Shown here: one piece after another, positions 15,727-27,819 of the stretch
Numbering within the stretch: position 1 is the stretch's first letter
Layout: the number at the start of each line of letters is the position of its first letter
NCBI RefSeq assembly: GCF_015471405.1
Contig: NZ_BLVZ01000003.1
Span: 393,085-457,084 of the forward strand
DNA from: Pseudomonas cichorii
GTDB taxonomy: Bacteria; Pseudomonadota; Gammaproteobacteria; Pseudomonadales; Pseudomonadaceae
Direction of reading: 5' to 3'
Length of the DNA stretch: 64,000 bases
Notes under the pieces: generated by a model
Database searches by the model: none
What the model saw: the letters and a program-made list of their open reading frames with translations, nothing else
What the model was told of the DNA's origin: nothing
Made by a program: the position numbers and the translations under genes

Positions 15727-16724
15727 ACGATTACGCTCCCCTCATCACCGAAACACCTGCCGAGCATCCTTTTGCCCAGTTCGTCCGTGCTCTGGGCAAA
15801 GGCAAACGCGGTGCCCGCAACCTGACCCGCGAAGAAGCCCGGGAAGCCATGGGCATGCTGCTTGATGAGAAGGTCGAAGACACGCAACTCGGCGCCTTCC
15901 TGATGCTATTGCGCCACAAGGAAGAAAGCCCGGAAGAACTGGCCGGGTTCACCGAAGCGGTTCGCGAACGCCTCACGGCCCCGCCCATACAGGTCGATAT
16001 CGACTGGCCAACCTACGCCGGCAAGAAGCGCCACCTGCCCTGGTATCTGCTGGCCGCAAAGTGCCTGGCGCAGAACGGTATCAAGGTGCTGCTGCATGGC
16101 GGCGGCGCGCATACCGCCGGGCGGCTCTATACGGAACAATTGCTCGGCCTGCTGGATATCCCGCTATGCCGTAACTGGCAAACGGTGGAAAGCGCACTGG
16201 AGCAACACAATCTGGCATTTATCCCGCTGGGTGACTGGGCTCCGCAGTTGCAACGCATGATCGATCTGCGCAACACATTGGGCCTGCGCTCACCGATTCA
16301 CTCGCTGGCCAGGGTTCTCAATCCGCTGAATGCCCGTTGCGGCCTGCAGAGCATCTTTCACCCTGGCTACCAAAGCGTGCATCGCGAGGCCAGCACCCTG
16401 CTGGGCGACAATGCCATTGTGGTCAAGGGCGATGGCGGCGAAATCGAGATCAACCCCGACACCATCAGCCACTTGTATGGCACCAGCAACGGGCAAGCCT
16501 GGGATGAGGAATGGCCTGCACTCTCGCCAAGACGCCACGTCAAACCCGCAACGCTGGAACCACAGCAACTGGTGGCCTTGTGGCGTGGCGAGATAGAAGA
16601 CAGCTATCCGCAACTCGCCCTGATTTCCACCATTGCCCTGGCTTTGCGCGGGCTCGGTATCCAGCGCGAGGAAGCCTTCGAGCAAGCACAAAGCTTCTGG
16701 GATCGCCGAGACAAGGCCCTTTAA
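15723..16724 (+). CDS. YbiB/TrpD2-type glycosyl transferase-like protein
   Basis: A 333-residue homologue of anthranilate phosphoribosyltransferase (TrpD). An N-terminal helical domain contains LTREEAREAMGMLLDEKVED and GAFLMLLRHKEESPEEL. The catalytic-type domain has LLAAKCLAQNGIKVLLHGGG where TrpD binds PRPP. In E. coli the YbiB relative binds nucleic acids instead of anthranilate. ATG 15723 overlaps the tusE stop (ATATGA), making it the fifth gene of the tus operon. A tRNA-linked role is inferred from position only. Confidence 0.85.
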   Translation: MNDYAPLITETPAEHPFAQFVRALGKGKRGARNLTREEAREAMGMLLDEKVEDTQLGAFLMLLRHKEESPEELAGFTEAVRERLTAPPIQVDIDWPTYAGKKRHLPWYLLAAKCLAQNGIKVLLHGGGAHTAGRLYTEQLLGLLDIPLCRNWQTVESALEQHNLAFIPLGDWAPQLQRMIDLRNTLGLRSPIHSLARVLNPLNARCGLQSIFHPGYQSVHREASTLLGDNAIVVKGDGGEIEINPDTISHLYGTSNGQAWDEEWPALSPRRHVKPATLEPQQLVALWRGEIEDSYPQLALISTIALALRGLGIQREEAFEQAQSFWDRRDKAL

Positions 16725-16831
16725 TCTATCGATTTATTCGATCATGAGAGGCCATTCTTTGCGCTTTTATGTCGAACCAACTCGATTAGACTGACTCACA
16801 ACCTATATTCATTTACAGATTGGAGTCAGAC

Positions 16832-17842
16832 ATGGGCCTTCTCATCGAAGGACGCTGGCATGACCAGTGGTACGAAAGCAGCAAGGATGGGGCATTCCAA
16901 CGGGAAAACGCCCAGCGTCGTAACTGGGTCACGGCCAGCGGCAAACCCGGTCCTACCGGTGAAGGCGGCTTTGCAGCCCAGGCGGGTCGCTACCATCTGT
17001 ACGTATCGCTGGCCTGCCCGTGGGCTCACCGCACCCTCATCCTGCGCAAACTCAAAGGCCTGGAAGATCTGATCGATGTTTCGGTGGTCAGCTGGCTGAT
17101 GCTGGAAAACGGCTGGACCTTCGATCCACAGACAGGCTCGACGGGCGATAAGCTCGAAAACCTGCAGTTTCTCCATCAACGCTACACCGCAGATGATGCG
17201 CGCTATACCGGCCGCGTCACCGTGCCGGTGCTGTGGGACAAACAGCAGCAGCGTATCGTCAGCAACGAATCGGCGGAAATCATCCGCATGTTCAACTCGG
17301 CATTCAATGGCCTGACGGACAATCATCTGGACCTGTATCCGAGCGCCCTGCAATCAAGAATCGACCTGCTAAACGAGCAGATTTACCCCACCGTCAATAA
17401 CGGTGTGTACCGGGCAGGTTTTGCCACCTCGCAAGGCGCGTACGAAGAAGCATTCGATGCCTTGTTCACCGAGCTGGATGTGCTGGAAAAGCTGCTGGGG
17501 GAAAATCGCTATCTGGCGGGTGAATACCTGACCGAAGCCGATGTTCGGCTCTTCACCACCATCGTGCGTTTCGATGCGGTCTATTACAGCCACTTCAAGT
17601 GCAACCTGCGACGCATCGCCGACTATCCCAACCTGAGCAACTGGCTGCGAGAGCTGTATCAATGGCCGGGGATTGCCGAAACCGTAGACCTTGAACACAT
17701 CAAAGGCCATTACTACGCTAGCCATCGCACCATCAATCCGACCGGGATAGTCCCCAAAGGCCCGGCATTGAGCCTGGAAGCCAGCCATGACCGCGAGCGT
17801 TTGCCGGGCAAGGGAATCTACGAAGCAATGCCGATCAGTTAA
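16832..17842 (+). CDS. Glutathionyl-hydroquinone reductase (omega/xi-class GST)
   Basis: A 336-residue cytoplasmic enzyme of the YqjG/PcpF group, which reduces glutathionyl-hydroquinones with glutathione. The thioredoxin-like domain carries the catalytic Cys in SLACPWAHRTLILRKLKGLE (about residue 58). The C-terminal helical domain has NGVYRAGFATSQGAYEEAF and a xi-class Tyr-containing segment DAVYYSHFKCN. ATG 16832 is preceded by GGAG at six bases. It stands alone between the tus operon and a REPIN. Confidence 0.92.
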   Translation: MGLLIEGRWHDQWYESSKDGAFQRENAQRRNWVTASGKPGPTGEGGFAAQAGRYHLYVSLACPWAHRTLILRKLKGLEDLIDVSVVSWLMLENGWTFDPQTGSTGDKLENLQFLHQRYTADDARYTGRVTVPVLWDKQQQRIVSNESAEIIRMFNSAFNGLTDNHLDLYPSALQSRIDLLNEQIYPTVNNGVYRAGFATSQGAYEEAFDALFTELDVLEKLLGENRYLAGEYLTEADVRLFTTIVRFDAVYYSHFKCNLRRIADYPNLSNWLRELYQWPGIAETVDLEHIKGHYYASHRTINPTGIVPKGPALSLEASHDRERLPGKGIYEAMPIS

Positions 17843-17859
17843 GGCGCAAAGAAACTTGC

Positions 17860-17946
17860 AGGAGGCAGCTTGCTGGCGAAAAAGGCCTCAAAACCGGCAG
17901 ATATTCTGCGTCCTTACGCTGAAGTCGCCAGCAAGCTGCCTCCCAC
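17860..17946. repeat. REPIN, copy A
   Basis: Two inverted REP arms face each other: AGGAGGCAGCTTGCTGGCGA (17860-17879) and TCGCCAGCAAGCTGCCTCCC (17925-17944). The 45-base centre contains ACCGGCAGATATTCTGCG. The whole unit recurs in opposite orientation at 35086-35173. It lies between convergent genes. Confidence 0.9.
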
Positions 17947-17963
17947 ATGGGCTATCACAAGAA

Positions 17964-19358
17964 TCAGACGCTGGATTGTGCGCCTTCGAACCAGGCCAGT
18001 TTTTCGCGTAACACGACTACTTCCCCCACGATCACCAGTGTCGGAGCATGAACTTCATGCTCTGCCACCAACTGAGGCAGGTTGGCCAAGGTGCCAGTGA
18101 AAACACGCTGGCTGGAAGTCGTGCCCTGCTGAATCAATGCAGCAGGCGTGTCCGCCGATCGACCATGCTTGATCAATTGCTCACAGATGATCGGCAGCCC
18201 GATCAAGCCCATGTAGAACACCAGAGTCTGCGCGGGCGAAACCAGATCATCCCAGGGCAGATTGCTGGTGCCGTCTTTCAGATGCCCGGTGATGAATCGC
18301 ACCGACTGGGCATAGTCCCGATGGGTCAGAGGAATCCCGGCATAAGCCGCGCAGCCACTGGCTGCCGTGATGCCCGGCACGACCTGAAACGGGATGCCAT
18401 GGGAAGCCAGCTCTTCAATCTCTTCGCCACCACGGCCGAAGATGAATGGATCACCGCCCTTCAGACGTACAACGCGCTTGCCCTCTTGGGCCAGGGCAAC
18501 CAGTTGCTGGTTGATCTGATCCTGGGGCAACGCATGATCGGCCCGACGCTTGCCCACATAGACACGCTCGGCATCACGACGGCAAAGATCGAGAATCGCT
18601 GGAGCCACAAGGCGGTCATACAACACAACATCGGCTTGCTGCATCAGACGCAAGGCGCGGAAGGTCAACAGGTCCGGGTCACCGGGACCAGCGCCCACCA
18701 GATAAACCTCACCCTGAGCCTTGGGCGCATCGCCTGCGATCTTGGCAATCAGCAGCTTCTCGGCTTCACCACCCTGCCCGGCCAGTTGCCTGTCGGCGAT
18801 AGGCCCCTGGAAAACATCTTCCCAGAACGCCCGCCGTTGCTGAACATCCGGAAACAGCACTTTTACCTGATTGCGAAAACGCGCCGCAAGCCCGGCCAAC
18901 TGGCCGTAGGTAGAAGGTATCCAGGTTTCCAGCTTGGCGCGGATCAAACGCGCCAGTACCGGAGCATCGCCGCCACTGGAAACCGCAATCACCAAGGGTG
19001 AACGGTCGACAATGGCCGGGAAGATGACCGTACACAGGGCCGGCGCATCCACCACATTGACGGGAACACAACGCTGCCTGGCATCCTGGGACACCTGGGC
19101 ATTGAGCGGCTCATCGTCGGTGGCGGCAATGACCAATACACAGCCGTCCAGATCGCCTTCGCTGTAACCGCGAAGGATCAATTCGCCACCGCTGCGCTCT
19201 ACCAGCTCGCGCAGTTGCTCTTCGATGTCGGGAGCGACCACCCGCAACAGCGCACCGGCTTCGGCCAGCAGGCGAGACTTGCGCAAGGCAATCTCGCCGC
19301 CACCGACGACCAGCACCCAACTGCCACGCAGATTGTGGAACAGCGGCAGGAATTCCAT
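17964..19358 (-). CDS. cysG: Siroheme synthase CysG
   Basis: A 464-residue trifunctional enzyme making siroheme for sulfite and nitrite reductases. Residues 1-215 hold the NAD-dependent precorrin-2 dehydrogenase/ferrochelatase domain ([16 protein letters not shown]). Residues about 217-455 hold the S-adenosylmethionine uroporphyrinogen-III methyltransferase with [38 protein letters not shown] and [20 protein letters not shown]. Its start follows the serS stop with no gap (19358/19359), so it is translated from the serS transcript. Confidence 0.96.
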   Translation of the reverse strand: MEFLPLFHNLRGSWVLVVGGGEIALRKSRLLAEAGALLRVVAPDIEEQLRELVERSGGELILRGYSEGDLDGCVLVIAATDDEPLNAQVSQDARQRCVPVNVVDAPALCTVIFPAIVDRSPLVIAVSSGGDAPVLARLIRAKLETWIPSTYGQLAGLAARFRNQVKVLFPDVQQRRAFWEDVFQGPIADRQLAGQGGEAEKLLIAKIAGDAPKAQGEVYLVGAGPGDPDLLTFRALRLMQQADVVLYDRLVAPAILDLCRRDAERVYVGKRRADHALPQDQINQQLVALAQEGKRVVRLKGGDPFIFGRGGEEIEELASHGIPFQVVPGITAASGCAAYAGIPLTHRDYAQSVRFITGHLKDGTSNLPWDDLVSPAQTLVFYMGLIGLPIICEQLIKHGRSADTPAALIQQGTTSSQRVFTGTLANLPQLVAEHEVHAPTLVIVGEVVVLREKLAWFEGAQSSV

Positions 19359-21029
<1,671 letters not shown>

Positions 21030-21030
<1 letters not shown>

Positions 21031-22352
21031 TACTTTCTCCGCTGACGAGGGCTGGCGGCGTCCAATGAAGCCAGATGTTTGAGCTTTTCGCCGATTTTAA
21101 GCTCCAGGCCACGGGGCACCGGCTTGTAATACTCGCGTGGTTCCAGCTCTTCGGGGAAGTAGTCTTCACCGGCCGCGTAAGCATCGGGCTCATCGTGGGC
21201 ATAGCGGTATTCTTCGCCATAACCCAGTTGCTTCATGAGTTTGGTCGGCGCATTGCGCAAATGCAGCGGGACTTCAAGCGAACCGTGCTCGGTCGCCTCT
21301 CGCATCGCCGCCTTGAAGCCCATGTAAACCGCATTGCTTTTGGGCGCGCAGGCCAGATAAACGATAGCCTGGGCCACTGCAAGCTCACCTTCCGGGCTGC
21401 CGAGACGCTCCTGCACATCCCAGGCGGACATGCACAGCGGCAAGGCACGCGGATCGGCATTGCCGATATCTTCGCTGGCCATGCGAACCACACGACGCGC
21501 CAGATACAGCGGATCGCAGCCACCATCGATCATCCGTGCAAACCAGTACAAGGCCGCATCGGGATTGGAGCCACGAATGGACTTGTGCAGCGCGGATATC
21601 TGGTCGTAGAACGCTTCACCACCCTTGTCGAAACGGCGGCGACTGTCGCCAAGCAGGCTTTGCAGCAGATCGACACTGATCTGCGAGCCATCTTCGGCCA
21701 GGTCGGAGGCGTTTTCCAGCAGGTTGAGCATGCGCCGACCGTCACCATCAGCCGCCGACATCAGCATCTCGAAGCCTTCATCGCTCAGGCTCAGGTGATG
21801 CTTGCCCAGGCCACGTTCTTCGTTCAGCGCCCGATGCACCAGCTTGCGCAAGGCAGCTTCGTCGAGGCTCTTGAGCACATAGACCCGCGCTCGCGAAAGC
21901 AAGGCGTTGTTCAGCTCGAATGAAGGGTTTTCAGTGGTGGCGCCGATAAAGATCAGGGTGCCGTCTTCGACGTACGGCAGAAAGGCGTCCTGCTGCGACT
22001 TGTTGAAGCGGTGGACCTCATCGACAAACAGGATGGTGCGGCGCCCGTATTGCCCGGCCTGCTGCCTGGCAACCTCGACGGCCTGACGGATTTCCTTGAC
22101 CCCGGCAAGCACTGCCGAAACGGTTTCGAAATGCGCATCGGAAACCTTGGCCAGCAGCTTGGCCAGTGTGGTTTTACCCACACCCGGCGGCCCCCAGAAA
22201 ATCATGGAGTGTAAAGCACCCTGCTCCAGCGCCTCACGCAGAGGCTTGCCGTGAGCCAGCAGGTGCTCCTGACCGACATACTCGTCCAGATTGGTCGCAC
22301 GCAAACGTGCAGCCAGTGGCTGAGCTATCGGTTCGCTACGAAACAGGTCCAT
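21030..22352 (-). CDS. rarA: Replication-associated recombination protein RarA
   Basis: A 440-residue AAA+ ATPase (MgsA/RarA) acting at stalled replication forks, related to clamp-loader subunits. Walker A is [12 protein letters not shown] (about 54-65), Walker B is [20 protein letters not shown] and sensor 1 is [14 protein letters not shown]. The C-terminal tetramerisation domain has [20 protein letters not shown]. In E. coli its neighbours are also lolA, ftsK and serS, and the same order appears here. Confidence 0.96.
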
Positions 22353-22371
22353 GGTCTGAGGTTAAGCCTCT

Positions 22372-22995
22372 TTATTCCTGGATGACATCGGCACCCTTGG
22401 GAATGTCGAACTTGAACTTGCTGGCCGCAATCGGCTCGTTCGCCTTGACGCCCGTGAACAGGATATTGGTGCGCTGGCCGACGCTGTCGATCAACTGCAT
22501 GTCGTTGATGATGCCATTGCGAAAGGACAGACGCAGGTTGTCGAACAGGGTGTCCTTGGTCTTGGGCTTGAGCACGAAGTCGATCACGCCACCCGCTTCC
22601 TTGGCAGTGATATCGAAGCTCTCGCTGATCTTCGACACATCACCGGACAACAGCAGGGCTGGCGTCTGGGTCAGGCGCTGATCCAGAGTCTTGATGGTGA
22701 CTTGTTGCAGATCCGGGTCCCAGAGCGAAACCTTCTTGCCGTCGGACACCATCAACTGCTCTTGCGGCGCATCGGTGTGCCAGTTGAACAGGCCTGGACG
22801 CTGCAAAGCCATTTCACCCGAAGTTTCCTGCAATTGCGTGCCGCTGCCATCGAGCGTCAGCTGGGAGAAGCGGGCAGTCAGGGTCTGGGATTTTTCCAGC
22901 AACTGGGTCAGGCGCGCCACGTCCTTGCTGTCGGCATGGGCCGGGATCGCGGAGAACGTCAGTGCAGTTGCCAACAACATGCGGATAAGACGCAT
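22372..22995 (-). CDS. lolA: Outer-membrane lipoprotein carrier LolA
   Basis: A 207-residue periplasmic chaperone that takes lipoproteins from LolCDE to LolB at the outer membrane. The signal peptide [21 protein letters not shown] is cleaved before DSKD. The mature domain includes [19 protein letters not shown] and [15 protein letters not shown], the hydrophobic-pocket strands. ATG 22995 was preferred over an upstream ATG at 23016 because GAGGA sits six bases ahead and the signal peptide then has a normal length. It lies between ftsK and rarA. Confidence 0.95.
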   Translation of the reverse strand: MRLIRMLLATALTFSAIPAHADSKDVARLTQLLEKSQTLTARFSQLTLDGSGTQLQETSGEMALQRPGLFNWHTDAPQEQLMVSDGKKVSLWDPDLQQVTIKTLDQRLTQTPALLLSGDVSKISESFDITAKEAGGVIDFVLKPKTKDTLFDNLRLSFRNGIINDMQLIDSVGQRTNILFTGVKANEPIAASKFKFDIPKGADVIQE

Positions 22996-23020
22996 GGGAT
23001 TCCTCATTGGATTCATGAAA

Positions 23021-23051
23021 CGCCGACAGCGTGCCCGGCACGCTGTCGGCG
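23021..23051 (-). other. Perfect 14-bp hairpin between ftsK and lolA
   Basis: CGCCGACAGCGTGC pairs with GCACGCTGTCGGCG across a three-base loop. On the minus strand it follows the ftsK stop by 13 bases but has only three T after it. It may attenuate or terminate part of the transcript, or protect an mRNA end. Confidence 0.6.
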
Positions 23052-23064
23052 CTATGGGATTAAA

Positions 23065-25467
23065 TCAGTCGCGCATCGGGCCTGGCGCAATCACTTCACG
23101 TGAGCCGTTGGTATTCATGGCCGTCACGACACCCGCCATTTCCATCGCCTCGATCATCCGCGCAGCACGGTTGTAGCCAATCTTGAGTTTACGCTGCACG
23201 GCTGAAATCGATGCACGACGGCTTTCAAGAACGAACTTCACTGCCTCGTCATACAAGGCATCGCTCTCGCTGTCTTCACCGCCTTCGCCGCTGCCACCAT
23301 CGAAGCCGCTACCGGCCTCTTCGACGCCAGCCAGAATATCGTCGTTGTAGTTTGGCGTGCCACGCATTTTCCAGGCCTCCACGACACGGTGGACTTCCTC
23401 GTCGGAAACGAACGCGCCATGCACACGAATCGGCAGGCTGGTGCCCGGCGGCATGTACAGCATGTCACCATGACCCAGCAGTTGCTCGGCGCCACCCTGA
23501 TCGATGATGGTGCGCGAGTCGATCTTGCTCGACACCTGGAAGGCCATGCGCGTCGGGATGTTGGCCTTGATAAGACCGGTGATGACGTCCACCGACGGGC
23601 GCTGGGTTGCCAGGATCAGGTGAATACCGGCTGCCCGCGCCTTTTGCGCGATACGGGCAATGAGCTCTTCGACCTTCTTGCCGACAATCATCATCATGTC
23701 GGCGAACTCATCGACCACCACCACGATGGTCGGCAAGGTGGTGAGCAACGGTGCTTCGTCATGGATGCTTTCACGACGATACATCGGGTCGGAAATCGGG
23801 TTGCCCTCTTCCTCGGCGTCCTTGATCTTGCGGTTGAAGCCGGCAAGGTTACGCACGCCCATGGCCGCCATCAGCTTGTAACGACGCTCCATCTCGGCAA
23901 CGCTCCAACGCAAGGCGTTGGCCGCATCCTTCATGTCGGTCACGACCGGGCACAGCAGGTGTGGAATGCCTTCGTAGATCGACAATTCAAGCATTTTCGG
24001 GTCGATCATGATCAGCTTGGCGTCTTCCGGGCCAGACTTGAACAGGATCGACAGGATCATGGCGTTCACACCCACGGACTTACCGGAACCGGTCGTACCG
24101 GCCACCAGCAGGTGAGGCATCTTCGCCAGATCGGTAATGACCGGACGACCACCGATGTCATGCCCGAGCGCCAGGGTAACCGGCGACTTGGCATTGTCGT
24201 ACTCGGGCGAGGACAACACTTCGGAGAACCGCACGATCTGCCGGTCTTCGTTGGGGATTTCGATACCGACCGTCGTCTTGCCCGGAATCACCTCGACCAC
24301 CCGCACGCTGGTCACGGCCAGGGAACGGGCAAGGTCCTTGGCAAGGTTGGCGATACGGCTGACCTTGACCCCGGCGGCAGGCTGGATTTCGTAGCGTGTA
24401 ATGACCGGCCCGGGATGGATGGAGTCCACCGAAACCTCGACGCCGAACTCCTTGAGCTTGATTTCCAGCAGGTGCCCCACCGCCGCCAGCGATTCGGGCG
24501 AATAGTTGAGCTGCTTCTTTTCGGCCGGATCGAGAATCGAGATAGGCGGCAAGGTGCCTTCGATGGCACTGTCGACAAACAACGGCACCTGTTTCTCTTT
24601 CTGGACACGCTTGCTCGGCTCGGGCGCCTTCGCAGGCGCAGGAGCAATGACCGCTGGCACGTGTTTTTCGCGCTCGGTCATGTGCTTGCTCAGGGATTCC
24701 TCGCGCTCGATCAGACGCTCCCGGGCCTTGACCTGCTCACGACGGTCGCTGACGACAGGCGCTACGACCTCGTCGACCCGCATATCGACTTCACGCAACT
24801 GCGCAACCATCTGCTTGCGCTCGGTACGAGCGATCCACCAGCGGTTGGCGGCACTCTGGATAAGCTCGAAAAGATCGAGGGTGATCTTGCCGGTCACATC
24901 CATGACCTTGAACCAGGACAGGTCGGTAAACACCGTCAGACCGAACAGGAACAAGGCAATGAACAGCAATGTGCTGCCCTGGATATTGAGGGCTTTCTTG
25001 GCCAGATCGCCAAGCACTTCCCCCAGCACTCCGCCCGCAGAGCCAGGAAAGCCCGCCGCGAAATGGAAATGGATATGCGCCAGCGCCGCACCCGCAAGCA
25101 CCAGGAATACCAGGCCGATCAGGCGCCAGGAGAACAGCCAGCCACTCCACTGCCACGGTTCATGACGCTGACTGAAGACCTGCCAGGCCTTGATGGCCAG
25201 CAACAACGGAAAGATGTAGGCGAAATAGCCCAGAACCATGAACAGGATATCGGCACAAAAGGCACCCGCACGGCCTGCGGCGTTCTGGACCTGCGCGGAG
25301 CTGCTGGTATGGCTCCAGCCCGGATCGTTCTGATCGTAGGTCAACAGAGCCATCATCAGGTACAGGCACAAGGCACCAAAGGCGATCAGTGCACCTTCCT
25401 TGAGCCGATAATGCAGTTGCTGCCGCCAGAGCGGCACAGAGCTGGGTGCTGTGGTGGATTTTTTCAA
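23065..25467 (-). CDS. ftsK: DNA translocase FtsK
   Basis: An 800-residue septal DNA pump that clears chromosomes and activates XerCD recombination. Four to five membrane helices occupy about residues 25-190. A linker that is short for the family runs to about 320. The motor follows, with Walker [16 protein letters not shown] (about 468-482) and Walker [14 protein letters not shown]. The C-terminal gamma winged helix ([20 protein letters not shown]) reads KOPS sites. The start is TTG 25467 with AGGA 11 bases upstream. It precedes lolA and rarA on the same strand. Confidence 0.96.
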   Translation of the reverse strand: MKKSTTAPSSVPLWRQQLHYRLKEGALIAFGALCLYLMMALLTYDQNDPGWSHTSSSAQVQNAAGRAGAFCADILFMVLGYFAYIFPLLLAIKAWQVFSQRHEPWQWSGWLFSWRLIGLVFLVLAGAALAHIHFHFAAGFPGSAGGVLGEVLGDLAKKALNIQGSTLLFIALFLFGLTVFTDLSWFKVMDVTGKITLDLFELIQSAANRWWIARTERKQMVAQLREVDMRVDEVVAPVVSDRREQVKARERLIEREESLSKHMTEREKHVPAVIAPAPAKAPEPSKRVQKEKQVPLFVDSAIEGTLPPISILDPAEKKQLNYSPESLAAVGHLLEIKLKEFGVEVSVDSIHPGPVITRYEIQPAAGVKVSRIANLAKDLARSLAVTSVRVVEVIPGKTTVGIEIPNEDRQIVRFSEVLSSPEYDNAKSPVTLALGHDIGGRPVITDLAKMPHLLVAGTTGSGKSVGVNAMILSILFKSGPEDAKLIMIDPKMLELSIYEGIPHLLCPVVTDMKDAANALRWSVAEMERRYKLMAAMGVRNLAGFNRKIKDAEEEGNPISDPMYRRESIHDEAPLLTTLPTIVVVVDEFADMMMIVGKKVEELIARIAQKARAAGIHLILATQRPSVDVITGLIKANIPTRMAFQVSSKIDSRTIIDQGGAEQLLGHGDMLYMPPGTSLPIRVHGAFVSDEEVHRVVEAWKMRGTPNYNDDILAGVEEAGSGFDGGSGEGGEDSESDALYDEAVKFVLESRRASISAVQRKLKIGYNRAARMIEAMEMAGVVTAMNTNGSREVIAPGPMRD

Positions 25468-25960
25468 AACGCTTTATTTCCTGCGCTCAAGCGCGAACAT
25501 CTCGTTGATTGACTATGCACGGCTGTTGAATAGTATCGACTGACTCCAGCCGAAAACGGGATCGCGAACCTCTGAAACACCCGCAGAACAGATGACCTGA
25601 ATGATAACGCGCAAAGCTGGCATTGTACGGCTTTGTAAGTCCCGAGGTCTGTAGGAAAACTCGCCACATCGGCTTTTAACGCCCCATGATCGACGTTTTC
25701 AGCCAAAGATCGGAGCCCACAGGCCAAAGCCTTTTTCATGATGCTCAATTTGAGCATGCATTCTCTTTTGTGACAAAGGCTTATGACGTGATTCTATCAG
25801 CGAGACAGAGCATGAGAGGCTATCCGCCTGCCATCTTTTACCCGCACTACCGAAACATTGTGACACGCACCATAATGGCGATCGTTTGTGACCGCATTTA
25901 TCGTACAGAGTTGCACGTCACACACCTGCGTGCCCTCCCCTACCGCGAAGTTCTGATGCC
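25468..25960. other. Divergent intergenic region ftsK/aat
   Basis: This 493-base gap must hold promoters for ftsK (minus) and aat (plus). I see no gene in it. A 97-codon open frame overlapping the ftsK start has no protein-like features. The one clear element is a perfect palindrome at 25741-25757. There is no trxB here, unlike P. aeruginosa where I recall trxB between these genes. Confidence 0.6.
25741..25757. promoter_or_regulatory. Perfect 17-bp palindrome in the ftsK/aat gap
   Basis: ATGCTCAATTTGAGCAT has eight-base arms around a central T. It lies about 275 bases from the ftsK start and 205 from the aat start. It could be an operator; no cognate regulator can be named. Confidence 0.45.
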
Positions 25961-26650
25961 ATGCTGACCTGGTTGCAACGCAACAGCCTTGTTTTCCCAC
26001 CACTGGAAAAAGCCCTGCGCGAACCCAACGGCCTGCTGGCCGCGGGCGGCGACTTGTCCGCCGACAGGCTGATACAGGCTTACCGGCATGGCTGCTTTCC
26101 GTGGTTTCAGGACGGGCAACCCATTCTCTGGTGGTCACCCGACCCACGTACCGTATTGCCGCCGAGCGAGATACATGTGTCGCGCAGCCTGGGCAAACTC
26201 ATGCGCCAGGGGCGTTACAAGGTGACGTTCGACCAGGACTTCGCAGCGGTCATCCAGGCCTGCGCCGAACCTCGCAGCTACGCCAACGAAACCTGGATCA
26301 CCCGCTCGATGCAGGAGGCCTACATGGAACTGCATCAGCGTGGACACGCACACAGCGTCGAGGTCTGGGAGCAGGACAAGCTGGTTGGCGGGCTTTACGG
26401 CCTGGCCATGGGGCAGCTGTTTTTTGGCGAATCCATGTTCAGCCGTGCCGATAACGCATCGAAGGTCGGCTTCGCCACGCTGGTGGAACGCCTGCATGCC
26501 TGGGGGTTTGTGTTGATCGACTGCCAGATGCCCACACAGCACCTGCACAGCTTCGGTGCCCGCTCGATCCCGCGCCAGACATTTGCCGACTACCTGCAAC
26601 AACACCTGGATCAACCCAATAACGCCGACTGGTTGCCTAGTCGAGTTTGA
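25961..26650 (+). CDS. aat: Leucyl/phenylalanyl-tRNA-protein transferase
   Basis: A 229-residue cytoplasmic enzyme that adds Leu or Phe from tRNA to proteins with N-terminal Arg or Lys, creating ClpS-recognised N-degrons. Signatures are [20 protein letters not shown] (about 45-64) and [20 protein letters not shown] (about 145-164). The C-terminal [19 protein letters not shown] is also conserved. It is followed 48 bases later by bpt on the same strand, giving two N-terminal transferases in one unit. Confidence 0.96.
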   Translation: MLTWLQRNSLVFPPLEKALREPNGLLAAGGDLSADRLIQAYRHGCFPWFQDGQPILWWSPDPRTVLPPSEIHVSRSLGKLMRQGRYKVTFDQDFAAVIQACAEPRSYANETWITRSMQEAYMELHQRGHAHSVEVWEQDKLVGGLYGLAMGQLFFGESMFSRADNASKVGFATLVERLHAWGFVLIDCQMPTQHLHSFGARSIPRQTFADYLQQHLDQPNNADWLPSRV

Positions 26651-26698
26651 AAGGCTGGCATACACTCTTATTCATGGATTCTGATAACGGGGGCGATC

Positions 26699-27406
26699 AT
26701 GACAGAGCTGGCGCGGCTTAAGTTTTATGCCACTCAACCCCATACCTGCAGTTACCTGCCTGAAGAGCAGGCGACCACGCTGTTCCTCGACCCCAGCCAG
26801 CCAATGGACGTTCAGGTCTATGCCGACCTGTCTGACATGGGCTTTCGCCGCAGCGGCGACCACCTCTATCGTCCACACTGCCAGAACTGCAGTGCCTGCG
26901 TACCGGCACGCATCCCGGTGAGCATTTTCGTTCCGGACAGACAGCAGAAGCGCATCCTGAAACGCAACGCCGACATTGAGGTACGCCGGGCAAAGCCGGT
27001 TTTCACCGAGGAGTACTTCGACCTCTACCAGCGTTATATCGAACAGCGGCATGCCGATGGAGACATGTTCCCGCCCAGTCGCGACCAGTTCTCCACTTTT
27101 CTGGTCCGTGACCTGCCCTTCTCGCGATTTTATGAGTTCCGGGCAGACCAGCGCCTGCTGGCGGTCGCCGTGACCGACCTGCTGCCCAATGGTCTTTCTG
27201 CGGTCTACACCTTCTACGAACCGGATGAAGAGCGGCGCAGCCTGGGACGTTATGCCATTTTGTGGCAGATCGCCGAAGCAGCCAGACTCCAGTTGCATGC
27301 CGTGTATCTGGGATACTGGATCAAGAACTGCAAAAAGATGAATTACAAGACTCAATATCGCCCTATCGAGCTGCTAACCAATCAAAGATGGGTCACTCTG
27401 TATTGA
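26699..27406 (+). CDS. bpt: Aspartate/glutamate leucyltransferase (Bpt/Ate)
   Basis: A 235-residue arginyl-tRNA-transferase-fold enzyme. Bacterial members (Bpt) attach Leu to N-terminal Asp or Glu. The Cys-rich N-terminus is visible (PHTCSYL, then [15 protein letters not shown]), as is the GNAT-like C-terminal domain ([20 protein letters not shown] and [15 protein letters not shown]). GGGGGCGA precedes the ATG. Together with aat, clpS and clpA it completes a local N-degron route. Confidence 0.95.
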   Translation: MTELARLKFYATQPHTCSYLPEEQATTLFLDPSQPMDVQVYADLSDMGFRRSGDHLYRPHCQNCSACVPARIPVSIFVPDRQQKRILKRNADIEVRRAKPVFTEEYFDLYQRYIEQRHADGDMFPPSRDQFSTFLVRDLPFSRFYEFRADQRLLAVAVTDLLPNGLSAVYTFYEPDEERRSLGRYAILWQIAEAARLQLHAVYLGYWIKNCKKMNYKTQYRPIELLTNQRWVTLY

Positions 27407-27507
27407 AGCCCTTGGCTTAAAGTGGTTTTTTCGGGCACAATGCACGCCGCTTTTGCCTGGCGCCACTTGCACCGGGCCACTCATTTGTATACCGAGGGCT
27501 TTACTGC

Positions 27508-27726
27508 ATGTCGAAAGAAGACAGCTTCGAAATGGAAGGCACTGTCGTCGACACCCTGCCCAACACCATGTTTCGTGTGGAGTTGGAAAACGGGCACGTC
27601 GTAACCGCGCATATCTCCGGCAAGATGCGCAAGAACTACATCCGTATTCTTACCGGTGACAAGGTCCGCGTCGAACTGACGCCTTATGACCTGAGCAAAG
27701 GGCGTATCACCTACCGCGCCCGCTAA
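27508..27726 (+). CDS. infA: Translation initiation factor IF-1
   Basis: A 72-residue OB-fold protein that binds the 30S A site during initiation. It reads [20 protein letters not shown], then [20 protein letters not shown], then [16 protein letters not shown], essentially the invariant family sequence. GAGGG lies nine bases ahead of the ATG. It has its own terminator, and the gap from bpt (101 bases) leaves room for a promoter. Confidence 0.98.
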
Positions 27727-27738
27727 GCTAGTACTGAC

Positions 27739-27767
27739 AAAAACGCCCGGCATATGCCGGGCGTTTT
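27739..27767 (+). terminator. Terminator between infA and clpA
   Basis: AAAAACGCCCGGC pairs with GCCGGGCGTTTTT around ATAT. With A-rich and T-rich sides, it can serve both convergent genes. Confidence 0.92.
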
Positions 27768-27819
27768 TGTTTGTTCGTTTGCCTGACACCCATTGCTGAG
27801 TGTCAGGGCAAGACTACCG

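Noticed and set aside
17860..17946. CRISPR-like repeat
   Set aside because: Only two inverted arms with a conserved centre, repeated once elsewhere; this is a REPIN, with no regular spacers or cas genes.
23389..25512. 707-codon open frame antisense to ftsK
   Set aside because: Shadow of a clearly conserved ftsK; the product is rich in His, Gln, Asp and Arg with no domain.
25464..25757. 97-codon minus-strand frame overlapping the ftsK start (TTGA)
   Set aside because: The overlap looks like coupling, but the product has no protein-like pattern and the frame spans the palindromic promoter region.
25468..25960. Expected trxB between ftsK and aat
   Set aside because: P. aeruginosa has trxB here as I recall, but as I recall P. 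putida does not, so the absence is probably normal lineage variation.
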